Positions 26,178-35,288 of a stretch of DNA of 64,000 nt are shown in pieces (position 1 is the stretch's first letter; each line of letters begins with the position of its first letter). Source of the DNA: Dissulfuribacter thermophilus (lineage in GTDB: Bacteria > Desulfobacterota > Dissulfuribacteria > Dissulfuribacterales > Dissulfuribacteraceae); NCBI RefSeq assembly GCF_001687335.1, contig NZ_MAGO01000005.1:1-64000 (forward strand), written 5' to 3'. The notes below the pieces were generated by a model that saw nothing but the letters and a program-made list of their open reading frames with translations, did no database searches and was not told the origin of the DNA. Both the position numbers and the translations under genes were made by a program.

Positions 26178-26982
26178 GTTCTTTTGACCTCTTTGTTGCC
26201 TGGCTTACGGCCTCCATTACCCCAGCCTTAAAGGCAAATTTTTCAAGGGCATGAAGCCCTCTTATGGTAGTGCCTCCGGGGCTGGTTACCATGGCCTCGA
26301 GTTTTGATGGATGTTCGTTAAGAATTTGAACAAGACGTGCTGAACCCAAGACTGTCTGCACAGCTAGCTTCTGGGCAACATCTCTTGGAAGGCCCTCCAG
26401 GATACCCCCTTCTATCAAGGCTTCTATAAATTTGAAGCAATAGGCTGGACCACTGCCGCTAAGGCCAGTGACGGTGTCCATTAACTCCTCTGGGACAGTG
26501 ACAGCAATACCAACTGCCTCAAATATCTCACGTACGATTTCAAGGTCTTCTTCACTGGCACTACTTCCTGGGCTGATGGCTGCTGCACCCTCATGGACCA
26601 GGGCCGGGGTATTGGGCATCACTCGAACAACTCGAGTACCCGCCTCCAACCTGTCCTCAATAAATTTTGTTGAAATGCCTGCTGCAATGGATACTACTAG
26701 GTGTCTCGACTCTATACTTGGTCTTATATCCGCTAAGACCGGCCCCATCACCTGGGGCTTTACAGCAAGCAACACAATATCAACATTTTTTATGCACTCA
26801 TCATTGGTTTCAAATGTCTTGATACCTGTATCCTTTTCAACGATTGAACGCCTTTCAAAAGATGGATCAGAGGCAAAAATTCCCATTTTATCCAATAGGC
26901 CCTTTTCTATAAGCCCTTTAATGAGGGCACTTCCCATCTGTCCTGCACCAATAAATCCTATCTTAAGACCCTTTAGCTTCAT
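26161..26982 (-). CDS. proC: Pyrroline-5-carboxylate reductase
   Basis: Last step of proline synthesis: reduces pyrroline-5-carboxylate with NAD(P)H. The 273 residues show the nucleotide-binding start IGFIGAGQMGSALIKGLIEKG, AVKPQVM, VVRVMPNTPALVHEGAAAI and the signature TGLSGSGPAYCFKFIEALIEGG with SPGGTTIRGLHALE. Normal length. Same strand as the Fur-FeoA gene upstream and holA downstream. Confidence 0.96.
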   Translation of the reverse strand: MKLKGLKIGFIGAGQMGSALIKGLIEKGLLDKMGIFASDPSFERRSIVEKDTGIKTFETNDECIKNVDIVLLAVKPQVMGPVLADIRPSIESRHLVVSIAAGISTKFIEDRLEAGTRVVRVMPNTPALVHEGAAAISPGSSASEEDLEIVREIFEAVGIAVTVPEELMDTVTGLSGSGPAYCFKFIEALIEGGILEGLPRDVAQKLAVQTVLGSARLVQILNEHPSKLEAMVTSPGGTTIRGLHALEKFAFKAGVMEAVSQATKRSKELGKEN

Positions 26983-27010
26983 TTTTTGACCCCGTTATTT
27001 TCAATTTTTC

Positions 27011-27709
27011 CTAACCACGAAAGGCCTTGACCCTCACCTTATCTGCAAGGCCCTTTCCAATTGCAAGACGTGTCCCTCTGGTATTTATGATTATGGGACC
27101 ATCACTAGTAATGACCTCAATTACGTCTCCCACCTTTAGTCCCATATCAGTCAGGCGTTTTTGAGCCACTTTTCCACCATCAAAGCCCACTACTTCGAGT
27201 CTCTCACCCCTTGCAGCAAGAGTAAGTGGCATTGATGGGGCTTGTCTGGGCACACCTTTAATACAGTCTGGGCACAATCCAAGAACAGTAACTTTATGGA
27301 GAATTGGCTGAAAACCATATTTTTCCGATACCCTAATGGTCCTTTCATCAAGGTCTGGATCATCAAATTCAACAATCTTGCCACAATTCGTACAGAGAAG
27401 GTGATCATGATCCATACCTACATGAAGATGTTCATAGAGGACTCCCTTGCCATTTAGAAGTATCCTCTGGGCCAGGCCATATCTACAAAGAAGGTCTAAA
27501 ACCTCGTTAATTACTCCTATAGAAAGATCTCCACCACTTTCCCTGATGCACCGTTCGATGTACTCTGGAGACACGTGACCGTCTTTTTCAAGAAAACAGT
27601 CAAGTACTTTCTCTCCACCTTGAGGCAGGCATTCTCCTGTCTCATCAAGCAGCCTAAAAAATTCCTTTTTCTCTTTTTTGTGGAATTCGTCTGGATTCTT
27701 TCCTTTCAA
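27011..27709 (-). CDS. Fur-family regulator fused to a FeoA domain
   Basis: A 232-residue metal regulator. Residues about 15-90 form the Fur winged helix, 90-152 the metal-binding/dimer domain (HLHVGMDHDHLLCTNCGKIVEFDD, with CxxC, and CPDC near 146), and about 158-232 a FeoA/SH3-like domain (RGERLEVVGFDGGKVAQKRLTDMGLKVGDVIEVI). Plain Fur proteins are about 140 residues, so the FeoA part is an addition. It is the second regulator in this window with a C-terminal FeoA domain, the other being the DtxR-type protein. Starts after AAAATTG with no strong ribosome site. Confidence 0.9.
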   Translation of the reverse strand: MKGKNPDEFHKKEKKEFFRLLDETGECLPQGGEKVLDCFLEKDGHVSPEYIERCIRESGGDLSIGVINEVLDLLCRYGLAQRILLNGKGVLYEHLHVGMDHDHLLCTNCGKIVEFDDPDLDERTIRVSEKYGFQPILHKVTVLGLCPDCIKGVPRQAPSMPLTLAARGERLEVVGFDGGKVAQKRLTDMGLKVGDVIEVITSDGPIIINTRGTRLAIGKGLADKVRVKAFRG

Positions 27710-27865
27710 TTTTAACTCCTATGGGTTAGATCCTAAGTACCACATGCCATCACTTGAGAGTTCCCACAAATAGATTCCTATAATAGTAATGAGGGGAGGA
27801 AAATCAAGCATAAAACCCAGGGAATCCAATTCCGTAGCTGACCAGTAGCTAAAAGGGAGATATAA

Positions 27866-29137
27866 ATGAAGGCTCTTTTGATTAACCCATGGATATACGA
27901 CTTTGCAGCTTATAATTTTTGGATAAGGCCACTAGGTCTTTACAGCGTTGGAGAATGGCTTTGGGAAAGAGGGGTTAATGTCACACTCGTAGACGCACTT
28001 TCCCCTTTTAAGGCCCCTGGAAAGTTCAAGCGGACAAAAATCCCTACTCCAGACGTCTTACAAGGCATACCCAGACAATATTCTCGTTATGGAATAAGCG
28101 TGGACGAATTCGTTTATAGAATTAAATCCAATTCTCCTTTCGATGTAGTATTCGTGACCTCATCCATGTCTTATTGGTACCCTGGAGTCCAGAAGGCGAT
28201 CTCCCTAGTAAAAGAGCTCTTTCCCCACATACCAGTGGTCTTAGGTGGGGTATACGCAACACTTTGGTATGATCATGCCAATACAAAAACCGGCGCAGAT
28301 CTCGTGCTAAGGGGACCTATTGAGAAAAACGAACAACAACTCTCTCTTTTCCTCAATATCCCACTTAGAAGAGTTCGAAAAAAAAGACCTTGGTATCTAC
28401 TTGGACTCCACGATGGCGTCCCCTATGCCGGAATAAGGACTGCCACGGGGTGTCCTTTTCGGTGTACCTATTGTGGTTCATTTGAGATCTCAGGCCCATA
28501 CGCTCCAAAGAAGTGTGAAGAGGTCATAGACGAACTAACCTATCTTTATAAAGAAGGTGTAGGTGAAATCGCGTTTTACGATGATGCTCTCTTAGTGGAT
28601 TTTGAATCGAGACTTGGCCCAATACTAGAGGGGATACTGGAAAGGAGCTTACATTTCAAATTCCATACCCCCAACGGTCTCCATGCTCGCTACTTGAATA
28701 AAAAGGTCGCTAGATATATGAAGAAGGCGGGTTTTCAGACCATTAGACTGAGCCTGGAGACTACCTCTATTGCCAGGCAAAAGGCCACCGGGGGAAAGGT
28801 TAGCAATGAGGCAGTAGTAGAGGCAGTTAAAAATCTTTTGGATGCAGGAATAGACAAAGATGCAATAGGGATATATCTTCTTGTGGGTCTTCCAGGCCAA
28901 GACTCCGATGAGGTCAGGGCCTCTATTGAATTTGTCAAATCTCTCGGGGTACGGCCGTATCTTGCTGAATTTTCGCCAATTCCTGGCACTATTGAATGGC
29001 AAAAATTGGTTGAGATGCGCGTGATTCCAAGGGATCTTGACCCATTGTTAACCAATAATACAGTATTTTTTAGACTCTATTCCCAAATAGGAGAAGAGGA
29101 TTGGAAGGATTTTACAGCCAGGAGAATGAATCTATAA
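27866..29137 (+). CDS. B12-binding-type radical SAM protein
   Basis: A 423-residue radical SAM enzyme. The N-terminal part (about 1-150) resembles the Rossmann-like cobalamin-binding domain (MKALLINPW, VVLGGVYATLW). The SAM core begins near 192 with GCPFRCTYCG (C-x3-C-x2-C cluster ligands), then GEIAFYDDALL and IRLSLETTS. B12-dependent members modify a wide range of substrates; this one cannot be assigned. AAAGGGAGATATAAATG gives a good start. Confidence 0.88.
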   Translation: MKALLINPWIYDFAAYNFWIRPLGLYSVGEWLWERGVNVTLVDALSPFKAPGKFKRTKIPTPDVLQGIPRQYSRYGISVDEFVYRIKSNSPFDVVFVTSSMSYWYPGVQKAISLVKELFPHIPVVLGGVYATLWYDHANTKTGADLVLRGPIEKNEQQLSLFLNIPLRRVRKKRPWYLLGLHDGVPYAGIRTATGCPFRCTYCGSFEISGPYAPKKCEEVIDELTYLYKEGVGEIAFYDDALLVDFESRLGPILEGILERSLHFKFHTPNGLHARYLNKKVARYMKKAGFQTIRLSLETTSIARQKATGGKVSNEAVVEAVKNLLDAGIDKDAIGIYLLVGLPGQDSDEVRASIEFVKSLGVRPYLAEFSPIPGTIEWQKLVEMRVIPRDLDPLLTNNTVFFRLYSQIGEEDWKDFTARRMNL

Positions 29138-29613
29138 ACATTGTTCTTGTAAATCCAGAAATACCTCCTAATACAGGCAATATTGCCCGTCTTTGCGGTG
29201 CAACAAAGAGCACGCTACACCTAGTCCATCCCCTTGGATTTAAAATAGATGACAAGCACCTGAGGCGTGCTGGCCTAGATTATTGGGACAAGGTCGAAAT
29301 TATTCACCATGAATCACTAGATAGCTTTCTTGAAACCTATGACGATTCAAAATTTCTGTTGTTTTCTGCCAGGGGGTCAAGGCCATACACTGAGTCTCAC
29401 TTTGAACCTGGATGTTTTCTCATATTTGGAAGCGAGACCAAGGGGCTTCCTGAGCACCTCTTAAAGAAATATCAAGATAAGACCTTTTATATTCCCATAT
29501 GGGGGAGGGTGCGTAGTCTCAATCTTTCAACTGCAGTTGGAATCGTTGCCTATGAAGCCTATAGGAACATAGGCTTTGGAAGGCATTGGCGAATTCCAGT
29601 GGATCAGTCTTGA
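29101..29613 (+). CDS. trmL: tRNA (cytidine/uridine-34 2'-O)-methyltransferase
   Basis: SPOUT-family enzyme of about 160 residues that methylates the wobble base of tRNA-Leu. Motifs: NIVLVNPEIPPNTGNIARLC, LHLVHPLGF, RRAGLDYWDKV, LIFGSETKGLPE and IPIWGRVRSLNLSTAVGIVAYEAYR. The start is unclear: TTG 29101 lies in frame but overlaps the radical SAM gene by 37 bases; CAGGAG at 29119 suggests a start near 29133-29139, where only ATA or ATT is available. Confidence 0.9.
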   Translation: MEGFYSQENESINIVLVNPEIPPNTGNIARLCGATKSTLHLVHPLGFKIDDKHLRRAGLDYWDKVEIIHHESLDSFLETYDDSKFLLFSARGSRPYTESHFEPGCFLIFGSETKGLPEHLLKKYQDKTFYIPIWGRVRSLNLSTAVGIVAYEAYRNIGFGRHWRIPVDQS

Positions 29614-29798
29614 CCAGATTGAGAGATCTCTTTTACAGTCCTATAAACTGACTTAAAGGTTTCATCAAAAGTAGCTGGGGTCACCTTTCCCATCTCGATA
29701 AATTTTACCACTATTTCCTTAGTAACCTCTAAAAGCACCTCATCTTTTCCATGTCTTATGGTATTTCCTGGCATCATTGCCTTTAATTTCTTATCCAT
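29604..29798 (-). CDS. Small uncharacterised protein (64 aa)
   Basis: A short helical protein (MDKKLKAMMPGNTIRH..., GKVTPATFDETFKSVYRTV). A longer reading of the frame would run through the tRNA-Ala gene, so ATG 29798 is used. Converges with trmL, overlapping it by 10 bases. Amino acid pattern looks coding, but the family is unknown to me. Confidence 0.6.
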   Translation of the reverse strand: MDKKLKAMMPGNTIRHGKDEVLLEVTKEIVVKFIEMGKVTPATFDETFKSVYRTVKEISQSGQD

Positions 29799-29863
29799 AT
29801 TACACCCCGAGCTAAATCCTGCCTGGCATATGCTAGAAAATAAATGATATTGAAGACCAATCC

Positions 29864-29890
29864 AAAAAAAAGCCGGACACTTGGTCCGGC
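29864..29890 (-). terminator. Terminator of tRNA-Ala
   Basis: GC-rich stem GCCGGAC/GTCCGGC followed on the minus strand by eight T. Located 15 bases after the tRNA 3' end. Confidence 0.85.
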
Positions 29891-29904
29891 CTGAATTTAC
29901 TTTC

Positions 29905-29980
29905 TGGTGGAGCTGAGCGGGATCGAACCGCTGACCTCGTGAATGCCATTCACGCGCTCTCCCAACTGAGCTACAGCCCC
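29905..29980 (-). tRNA. tRNA-Ala (anticodon GGC)
   Basis: Minus-strand cloverleaf of 76 bases with encoded CCA. Acceptor GGGGCTG/CAGCTCC, anticodon stem CGTGA/TCACG around loop ATGGCAT (anticodon GGC), T loop TTCGATC. Confidence 0.97.
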
Positions 29981-30040
29981 GTATTCGCCCAGACAAATAA
30001 CACATTGTTTCCATAAGGTCAAGGCAAGTTTTATAAACTT

Positions 30041-30436
30041 TTACGCCTTCCGATCAATTATCAATCCCTGGTGGGAGTCACCTGAAAGAATTTCGAGGAC
30101 CTGTTCAGGTGGTATTTCCCGCAAAACACGTCCTGTGTTCTTATCTTTCACAAATACCACAAGCACCCCTGCATCCCTGTTAAACTTCCAGTCTACCTCA
30201 ACATTGGGGACATCTTTTAGCTCTGCATTTAACATCTCAGTGGCATTCTTTGCATCCTTTTCAGTTAAAGAAAATAGCCCTTTTTGAGTCTCTCTATTGG
30301 TCTCTAAGAGGTTCTTCAACTCCCCTTCTTTGGTTTCAACTACAGGCCTTATGGAAGGGGCACTCTTTCTATCTGCCTTCAGTGATGTACCTTGAGTAGG
30401 TATAAGGCCAGGTATGTCAATGCCTTTGGGCTCCAT
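30041..30436 (-). CDS. flaG: FlaG-family flagellar protein
   Basis: A 131-residue protein whose C-terminal half is FlaG: VEVDWKFNRDAGVLVVFVKD, NTGRVLREIPPEQVLEIL. The N-terminal half is polar and probably flexible. FlaG proteins affect flagellar filament length. No other flagellar gene is in the window, so it stands outside a flagellar cluster. GGGGATGAGAA precedes the ATG. Confidence 0.82.
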   Translation of the reverse strand: MEPKGIDIPGLIPTQGTSLKADRKSAPSIRPVVETKEGELKNLLETNRETQKGLFSLTEKDAKNATEMLNAELKDVPNVEVDWKFNRDAGVLVVFVKDKNTGRVLREIPPEQVLEILSGDSHQGLIIDRKA

Positions 30437-30498
30437 TTCTCATCCCCAATTGTCGATACTTTCTCTTACATTAATTATCGACACAATTGGTCTCGGCA

Positions 30499-31392
30499 TT
30501 AAAAAATCCTCAATACTGACAAAGGGTCCACCCGCATACCATATAAACTTATACCCCAATGCAGATGCGGCCCCGTCGCCCTTCCAGTCATCCCAGAAAG
30601 TCCAATCTTTTCTCCTTTTTGGACTATCTGTCCGGTATGCACAAACGTCTTATCGAGATGGGCGTAAATAGAATAGAGTCCCAGTCCATGATTGATGACA
30701 ACGGTCTTTCCACTTAAATAACAGTCCCTAACAAGGACTATACGTCCTGAATTCGATGCAAGGACCGGTGTCCCGCGTTGGGCCGAAAGGTCAACTCCAG
30801 AATGGGGATTCCTGGGTTTTCTATTAAAATAACGTCTTAGGCCAAAAGGGCTTTTTATTTGGCCTGGAACTGGCTTTATGAAATGACCATCAAAAAATTT
30901 GTTGAAACTAACAGATGAAAGCGCGCTTCTAATTGCCCTTTGATCCTCCAAAACCCTCTTTAAAATGGGCTTTGGAAATTCCACCATCTTTTCAGGGACC
31001 TTTAAAAATTCCTTAGGATAGTCTTTCTTATAGACCATGATTGGTACAGTCCATATGCCCTTTTCTCCCCCCTTTTCCCACCTCAAGGTAAGGAGCCTTA
31101 GCCCTGTTTTTTCATTTAAACCAGCTCCCAGCAGGCACCAATATGACGTCTTATCTTTTACATAAGGGATTTCCTTTCCAAGAAAATTACAGGAAAGGAG
31201 TCTTATCTCTGGTGAGGTTGGCCTAATAAAGACCTTCACCATCTCTCCTTGATAAACCTTTTTCGGCAACAGTCTTATTGAAAAGACCTGTTCCCTTGAC
31301 TCAGCAACTTCGTAAATTGCCAGAAAAATGGCGAAAAATAGGGTCAAACAAACACACAGTCTCCTCAAGAAGAGGTCTCTTCCACGATACAT
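30499..31392 (-). CDS. M23-family (LytM) metallopeptidase
   Basis: A 297-residue exported peptidoglycan hydrolase or regulator. N-terminal membrane/signal segment near 8-28, an Ig-like domain (about 35-120), then the M23 domain (about 170-297) with the zinc ligands in HSGVD (H-x3-D) and HLHWG. The fully conserved motifs suggest an active enzyme. Overlaps xseA by 28 bases. Confidence 0.9.
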   Translation of the reverse strand: MYRGRDLFLRRLCVCLTLFFAIFLAIYEVAESREQVFSIRLLPKKVYQGEMVKVFIRPTSPEIRLLSCNFLGKEIPYVKDKTSYWCLLGAGLNEKTGLRLLTLRWEKGGEKGIWTVPIMVYKKDYPKEFLKVPEKMVEFPKPILKRVLEDQRAIRSALSSVSFNKFFDGHFIKPVPGQIKSPFGLRRYFNRKPRNPHSGVDLSAQRGTPVLASNSGRIVLVRDCYLSGKTVVINHGLGLYSIYAHLDKTFVHTGQIVQKGEKIGLSGMTGRATGPHLHWGISLYGMRVDPLSVLRIF

Positions 31393-32696
31393 TTGATCCT
31401 ACCCTTATATGGCCTTATAAAAAGCCTTTGCCCCTGGGTTACATCAGCGCCTTTTTTTACTACCGCGCCATCTTCATCTGTTACTATCGAATATCCCCTC
31501 GAAAGCACCTTGAGAGGACTAAGGGCCTCTAAACTGGCTGTAAGGCGTTCAAACCTCTGCCTTTTATCCTCTACAGACAATCCAATAGCCTTTTTCAGAG
31601 AGTTTTCAATATCCCTTACTATTCCCTGATAACGATTCAGCACACGTGCAAACGCCCTATCCTTCCGAAAGGTCAATTCGTCGATTAATATCCTTTTTTC
31701 ATAGATCCTTGCCATCGGGTCCTTTAGCCTCTTTGAGACCCTCATGAGTTGATCTCTATGAACATAGATCTTATTACGAAGTTCCTTTGAAAGGCGTAAA
31801 CTCAAGTGCGCAAGCCTCTCAGCATACTCATTTAGTTCAGGAAACAGTACCTGTGCAGCGGCCGTTGGAGTTTGTGCGCGTATGTCCGCAACAAAATCAG
31901 CTATGGTAAAGTCTACCTCATGCCCAACAGCAGAGATTATGGGAATAGAGCATTTAAATATCCTTCTGGCCAAGAGCTCGCTATTATAGGCCCACAGGTC
32001 TTCTCGGGAACCGCCTCCCCTGGTAATCACTATTACATCCCTAGAAGTAGCGATCTGTTCGATGGCATCGATCGCCTCTATTATCTCTTGGTCAGCTCCA
32101 TCTCCCTGGACTCTCGTAGGGCATAGAATAATTTCGCCAGTCACCAGTCTTTGCCTGGCAGTCTTAATAAAGTCTCTAATGGCGGCACCTGTGGGAGAGG
32201 TTACGACAAATATCCTTTCTGGAAACTGGGGAATTGGCTTCTTTACATCAGGATCAAACAGTCCTTCTTTTTGAAGCTTCACCTTCAACTCCTCAAAGGC
32301 CCTTTCAAGCATCCCAAGGCCATAGGGGACCACACTGTCTACCAAGATCTGGAGATCACCCCTTGGTGTGTAGATAGTGGGCCTTCCATGGACTATGACC
32401 TCTTCTCCATCTTTAGGGGTATATCCCGAACGTAGCCTCTGGCCGTGGAACATCACTGCCCTTAGTTGGGCCTCATCATCTTTTAGAGTAAAATAGCAGT
32501 GACCTGAACGTGGAAGGGCCAGATTGGACACCTCCCCCCTTATGCTTACATAAGGGAACTCATCTTCAAGGAATCCTTTGGCCTGACCTAGAAATTCCTT
32601 TACAGAAATATGAGAGCCTTTGTGGTCGTCAACCCTTTCACGGATTTCTTTGATGGCCTCTTCTGGAAATAGTTCAAGAAATTGATTATCAGTCAT
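31365..32696 (-). CDS. xseA: Exodeoxyribonuclease VII large subunit
   Basis: A 443-residue nuclease subunit. OB-fold N-terminus (SVKEFLGQAKGFLEDEFPYVSIRGEVSNL, GHCYFTLKDDEAQLRAVMF), catalytic middle (FVVTSPTGAAIRDFIKTARQR, VITRGGGSREDLWAYNSELLARRI, ISAVGHEVDFTIADFVADIRAQTPTAAA) and coiled-coil C-terminus. xseB is not adjacent. Starts just after the repeat-bearing gap on the other side. Confidence 0.95.
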   Translation of the reverse strand: MTDNQFLELFPEEAIKEIRERVDDHKGSHISVKEFLGQAKGFLEDEFPYVSIRGEVSNLALPRSGHCYFTLKDDEAQLRAVMFHGQRLRSGYTPKDGEEVIVHGRPTIYTPRGDLQILVDSVVPYGLGMLERAFEELKVKLQKEGLFDPDVKKPIPQFPERIFVVTSPTGAAIRDFIKTARQRLVTGEIILCPTRVQGDGADQEIIEAIDAIEQIATSRDVIVITRGGGSREDLWAYNSELLARRIFKCSIPIISAVGHEVDFTIADFVADIRAQTPTAAAQVLFPELNEYAERLAHLSLRLSKELRNKIYVHRDQLMRVSKRLKDPMARIYEKRILIDELTFRKDRAFARVLNRYQGIVRDIENSLKKAIGLSVEDKRQRFERLTASLEALSPLKVLSRGYSIVTDEDGAVVKKGADVTQGQRLFIRPYKGRIKCIVEETSS

Positions 32697-32763
32697 TTTT
32701 TTAAAACTTTAAAACTATGGCAATCTGAATACTAAATGATTAGAATTTCCTTCGAATATCGTA

Positions 32764-32990
32764 AAAATCCTGCAATTTGCCAGTCCACCTTTGAGACATG
32801 GCAGTGGGGGGCAAAGACGAACTAACATACTTCACCCCCCAAAAACGCGCCAGATCGGTAAAATTACCAATCCCGAAGGTGCCGAATGCGAGGGGGAATT
32901 AATAAATGATAAATTCATCATGTCAATGAATTTATTGACTGCATTAGATGTAAAAATTTTTTCCTGACATTCGGCTTGCAGGATTTAGGT
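32764..32990 (-). repeat. Dispersed structured repeat, copy C (inverted orientation, divergent)
   Basis: Fills most of the 32697-33055 gap. Ends AATCCTGCA and TGCAGGATTTAGGT match the ends of copies A (37823-38080) and B (47767-48027). Reversed, it carries the same internal blocks: CCTTCGGGATTGGTAATTTTACC and a G6/C6 hairpin around GAAGTATGTTAGTTCGTCT. The hairpin arms differ in sequence from A and B but still pair. Confidence 0.7.
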
Positions 32991-33055
32991 GTCGTTTTTT
33001 CGAATATGTATGTTACTTTCACATCTTGTCAATAGAATTTTAAAAGGAGGTAATT

Positions 33056-33319
33056 ATGTCTGAAAAGGCAGTCCTTCCTGAAGTCACATTTACAACCTTT
33101 ATCATGTCGCTCAACACATCTTGTTTGGTATGTCTTGGAGAACTTCCAGAGCCTAGCTCTGGTGAAACCAAAAAAGACCTGGCCTGCGCCAAGCACACCA
33201 TTGACACCCTAGAGATGTTGAAGCAAAAAACAAAAGGCAATCTCGAGAAAGAAGAAGAAGATTTACTAAGCCATATTTTGTACGATCTTAAAATGAGATA
33301 TGTAAAAGCCCTAAAGTAA
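33056..33319 (+). CDS. DUF1844-family protein
   Basis: An 87-residue cytoplasmic protein of the DUF1844 family: LPEVTFTTFIMSLNTSCLVCLGELPEP, AKHTIDTLEMLKQKTKGNLEKEEEDLL, YDLKMRYV. Function unknown. AAAAGGAGG precedes ATG. Its stop overlaps the ispE start (TAATG), so the two are coupled. Confidence 0.92.
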   Translation: MSEKAVLPEVTFTTFIMSLNTSCLVCLGELPEPSSGETKKDLACAKHTIDTLEMLKQKTKGNLEKEEEDLLSHILYDLKMRYVKALK

Positions 33320-34179
33320 TGAATCAGGTAATAGCTACAAAAGCCCCAGCAAAAATCAATTGTTTCTTAAAAATTATGGGAAGGCTTCCCAACGGCTATC
33401 ACACAATTTACACCCTTTTTAGGAAGATTAGCCTATGGGATCAATTGACCATTGGGGTAAATTATGCTGGAAGTTCGCCTAAGATAGAAGTCCGTTGCCA
33501 TGGCTTAAGTGGTATACCCAATGGTAGAGATAACCTTGCTTTTAAGGCTGCTGATCTCTTCATGAAAAAGACAGGGATCATGTTAGATGTCAGAATCGAT
33601 ATTAAAAAGACCATTCCCCCAGGGGCTGGACTAGGTGGCGGCAGCAGCGATGCATCCTGTGTGCTCCGTTCGTTGAATACAATTACAGGAAATCCCCTAT
33701 CGCAGACAGAACTCCTGAAACTTGCCTCGTCAATCGGAGCAGATTGTCCTTTCTTTTTATTAGAGGCCTCATCAGCAGTGGGACTTGGGATTGGAGATGA
33801 CCTCTATCCAGTAAAAATTCCTAAACAGTATTTTGTTTTAATTTTTCCAAATTTTTTTGTAAATACCAGATGGGCTTATGCCCATTATGTATTGACAAAA
33901 AGTGAAGATGAAATTAGTTTTGTGCCAGAAAAATTAGCTGACTTCATGCACTGGGCAAATGACCTCGAGGGGGTTGTTTTAAAAAAATATCCAGTGCTAA
34001 AAACGTACAAAAAACAGTTAATTAATCATGGAGCAAAAATTGCTCTCATGACTGGTAGTGGCTCAACAATTTTTGGCCTTTTTTCAAACCTAGATGCGGC
34101 TCAGAGGGCCAAAGAGGCCATATCAAGAGACTTCGAAATTCACGAGCCACTAAATGTGGAGTTAGCAGAGAGCCTTTAA
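33319..34179 (+). CDS. ispE: 4-diphosphocytidyl-2-C-methyl-D-erythritol kinase
   Basis: GHMP kinase of the MEP isoprenoid pathway (286 residues). Motifs: KAPAKINCFLKIMGRLPNGYH, the ATP-binding PPGAGLGGGSSDASCVLR, DCPFFL, and MTGSGSTIFGLF. Starts in the TAATG overlap with the DUF1844 gene. Followed by tRNA-Gln and prs, a common order. Confidence 0.96.
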   Translation: MNQVIATKAPAKINCFLKIMGRLPNGYHTIYTLFRKISLWDQLTIGVNYAGSSPKIEVRCHGLSGIPNGRDNLAFKAADLFMKKTGIMLDVRIDIKKTIPPGAGLGGGSSDASCVLRSLNTITGNPLSQTELLKLASSIGADCPFFLLEASSAVGLGIGDDLYPVKIPKQYFVLIFPNFFVNTRWAYAHYVLTKSEDEISFVPEKLADFMHWANDLEGVVLKKYPVLKTYKKQLINHGAKIALMTGSGSTIFGLFSNLDAAQRAKEAISRDFEIHEPLNVELAESL

Positions 34180-34206
34180 AAATTTATAGTAAGACGAATT
34201 AACGGT

Positions 34207-34281
34207 TGGGGTGTCGTCAAGTGGTAAGACACGGGTCTTTGGAACCCGCATTCGGAGGTTCGAATCCTCCCACCCCAGCCA
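34207..34281 (+). tRNA. tRNA-Gln (anticodon TTG)
   Basis: Cloverleaf of 75 bases with encoded CCA. Acceptor TGGGGTG/CACCCCA, anticodon loop CTTTGGA (TTG), T arm GGAGG-TTCGAAT-CCTCC. Confidence 0.97.
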
Positions 34282-34314
34282 ATTTTTTTATTTTATTCAT
34301 AGGGGTGAGGTGAA

Positions 34315-35259
34315 ATGCCCATTAACAAGATCAAGATTTTTACTGGAAACGCCAATCCAAAGCTTGCACAAAAGATCTGCGATTATTTGGGCCTCCCCAT
34401 GGGTAGGGCATCAGTCAAGACCTTCAGTGACGGTGAAGTTTTTGTAGAAATAGGGGAAAATGTTAGAGGAGCAGATGTATTCGTAATTCAGCCAACATGC
34501 CCCCCAGTTAACCATAATTTAATGGAACTCCTTATAATGATTGATGCCTTAAGACGGGCTTCATCACGCAGAATCACTGCGGTAATCCCATATTATGGTT
34601 ATGCCAGACAAGATAGAAAGGCTGCCCCTAGGGTTCCCATCAGTGCAAAGCTCGTAGCAGACATAATTACCACTGCCGGAGCAAGGCGGGTACTTGCAGT
34701 TGATTTACATGCGGGCCAGATTCAGGGATTTTTTAGTATACCAGTGGATCATCTCTATGCAGCTCCAGTCCTCCTTGAACACCTAAAAAAATTTAAAGAA
34801 GGCGAAATTGTCATGGTCTCGCCGGACGCAGGCGGTGTGGAAAGGACAAGGGCCTTTGCAAAGCGCCTTGGGGCAGGGCTCGCCATTATTGACAAGCGTA
34901 GAGAAAGGCCCAACGAAAGCCAGGTCATGCACATTATCGGTGACGTCAAGGACAAAATCGCTATTATTTTAGATGATATGGTTGACACAGCAGGCACTTT
35001 GTGCCATGCTGCTCAGGCTTTAAAAGAACATGGGGCACGGGAGGTCCACGGATGCGCCACTCATCCAGTCCTTTCCGGGCCTGCTATACAACGCATTAGG
35101 GATTCTGTGTTGGAATCCCTTATAGTAACTGACACTATCCCTCTGACTGAGGAGGCAAAAGGACTGGACAAAATTAAGGTCCTTTCTGTTGCAGACCTTC
35201 TGGGAGAGGCTATAAGAAGAATACATAATGATGACTCTGTAAGTTCATTATTCGTTTAA
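34315..35259 (+). CDS. prs: Ribose-phosphate pyrophosphokinase
   Basis: Makes PRPP from ribose-5-phosphate and ATP. The 314 residues contain [64 protein letters not shown] and the PRPP-binding [14 protein letters not shown]. Normal length; the ATG follows AGGGGTGAGG. Adjacent to rplY and pth as in many bacteria. Confidence 0.97.
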   Translation: MPINKIKIFTGNANPKLAQKICDYLGLPMGRASVKTFSDGEVFVEIGENVRGADVFVIQPTCPPVNHNLMELLIMIDALRRASSRRITAVIPYYGYARQDRKAAPRVPISAKLVADIITTAGARRVLAVDLHAGQIQGFFSIPVDHLYAAPVLLEHLKKFKEGEIVMVSPDAGGVERTRAFAKRLGAGLAIIDKRRERPNESQVMHIIGDVKDKIAIILDDMVDTAGTLCHAAQALKEHGAREVHGCATHPVLSGPAIQRIRDSVLESLIVTDTIPLTEEAKGLDKIKVLSVADLLGEAIRRIHNDDSVSSLFV

Positions 35260-35288
35260 AAACTTTGTGCTAAGAGAGGTCTTTAACA

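Noticed and set aside
29799-30014. Long N-terminal extension of the 64-residue small protein
   Set aside because: It would run through tRNA-Ala and its terminator.
34211-34447. Plus-strand frame covering tRNA-Gln and the start of prs
   Set aside because: Shadow of a tRNA and prs.
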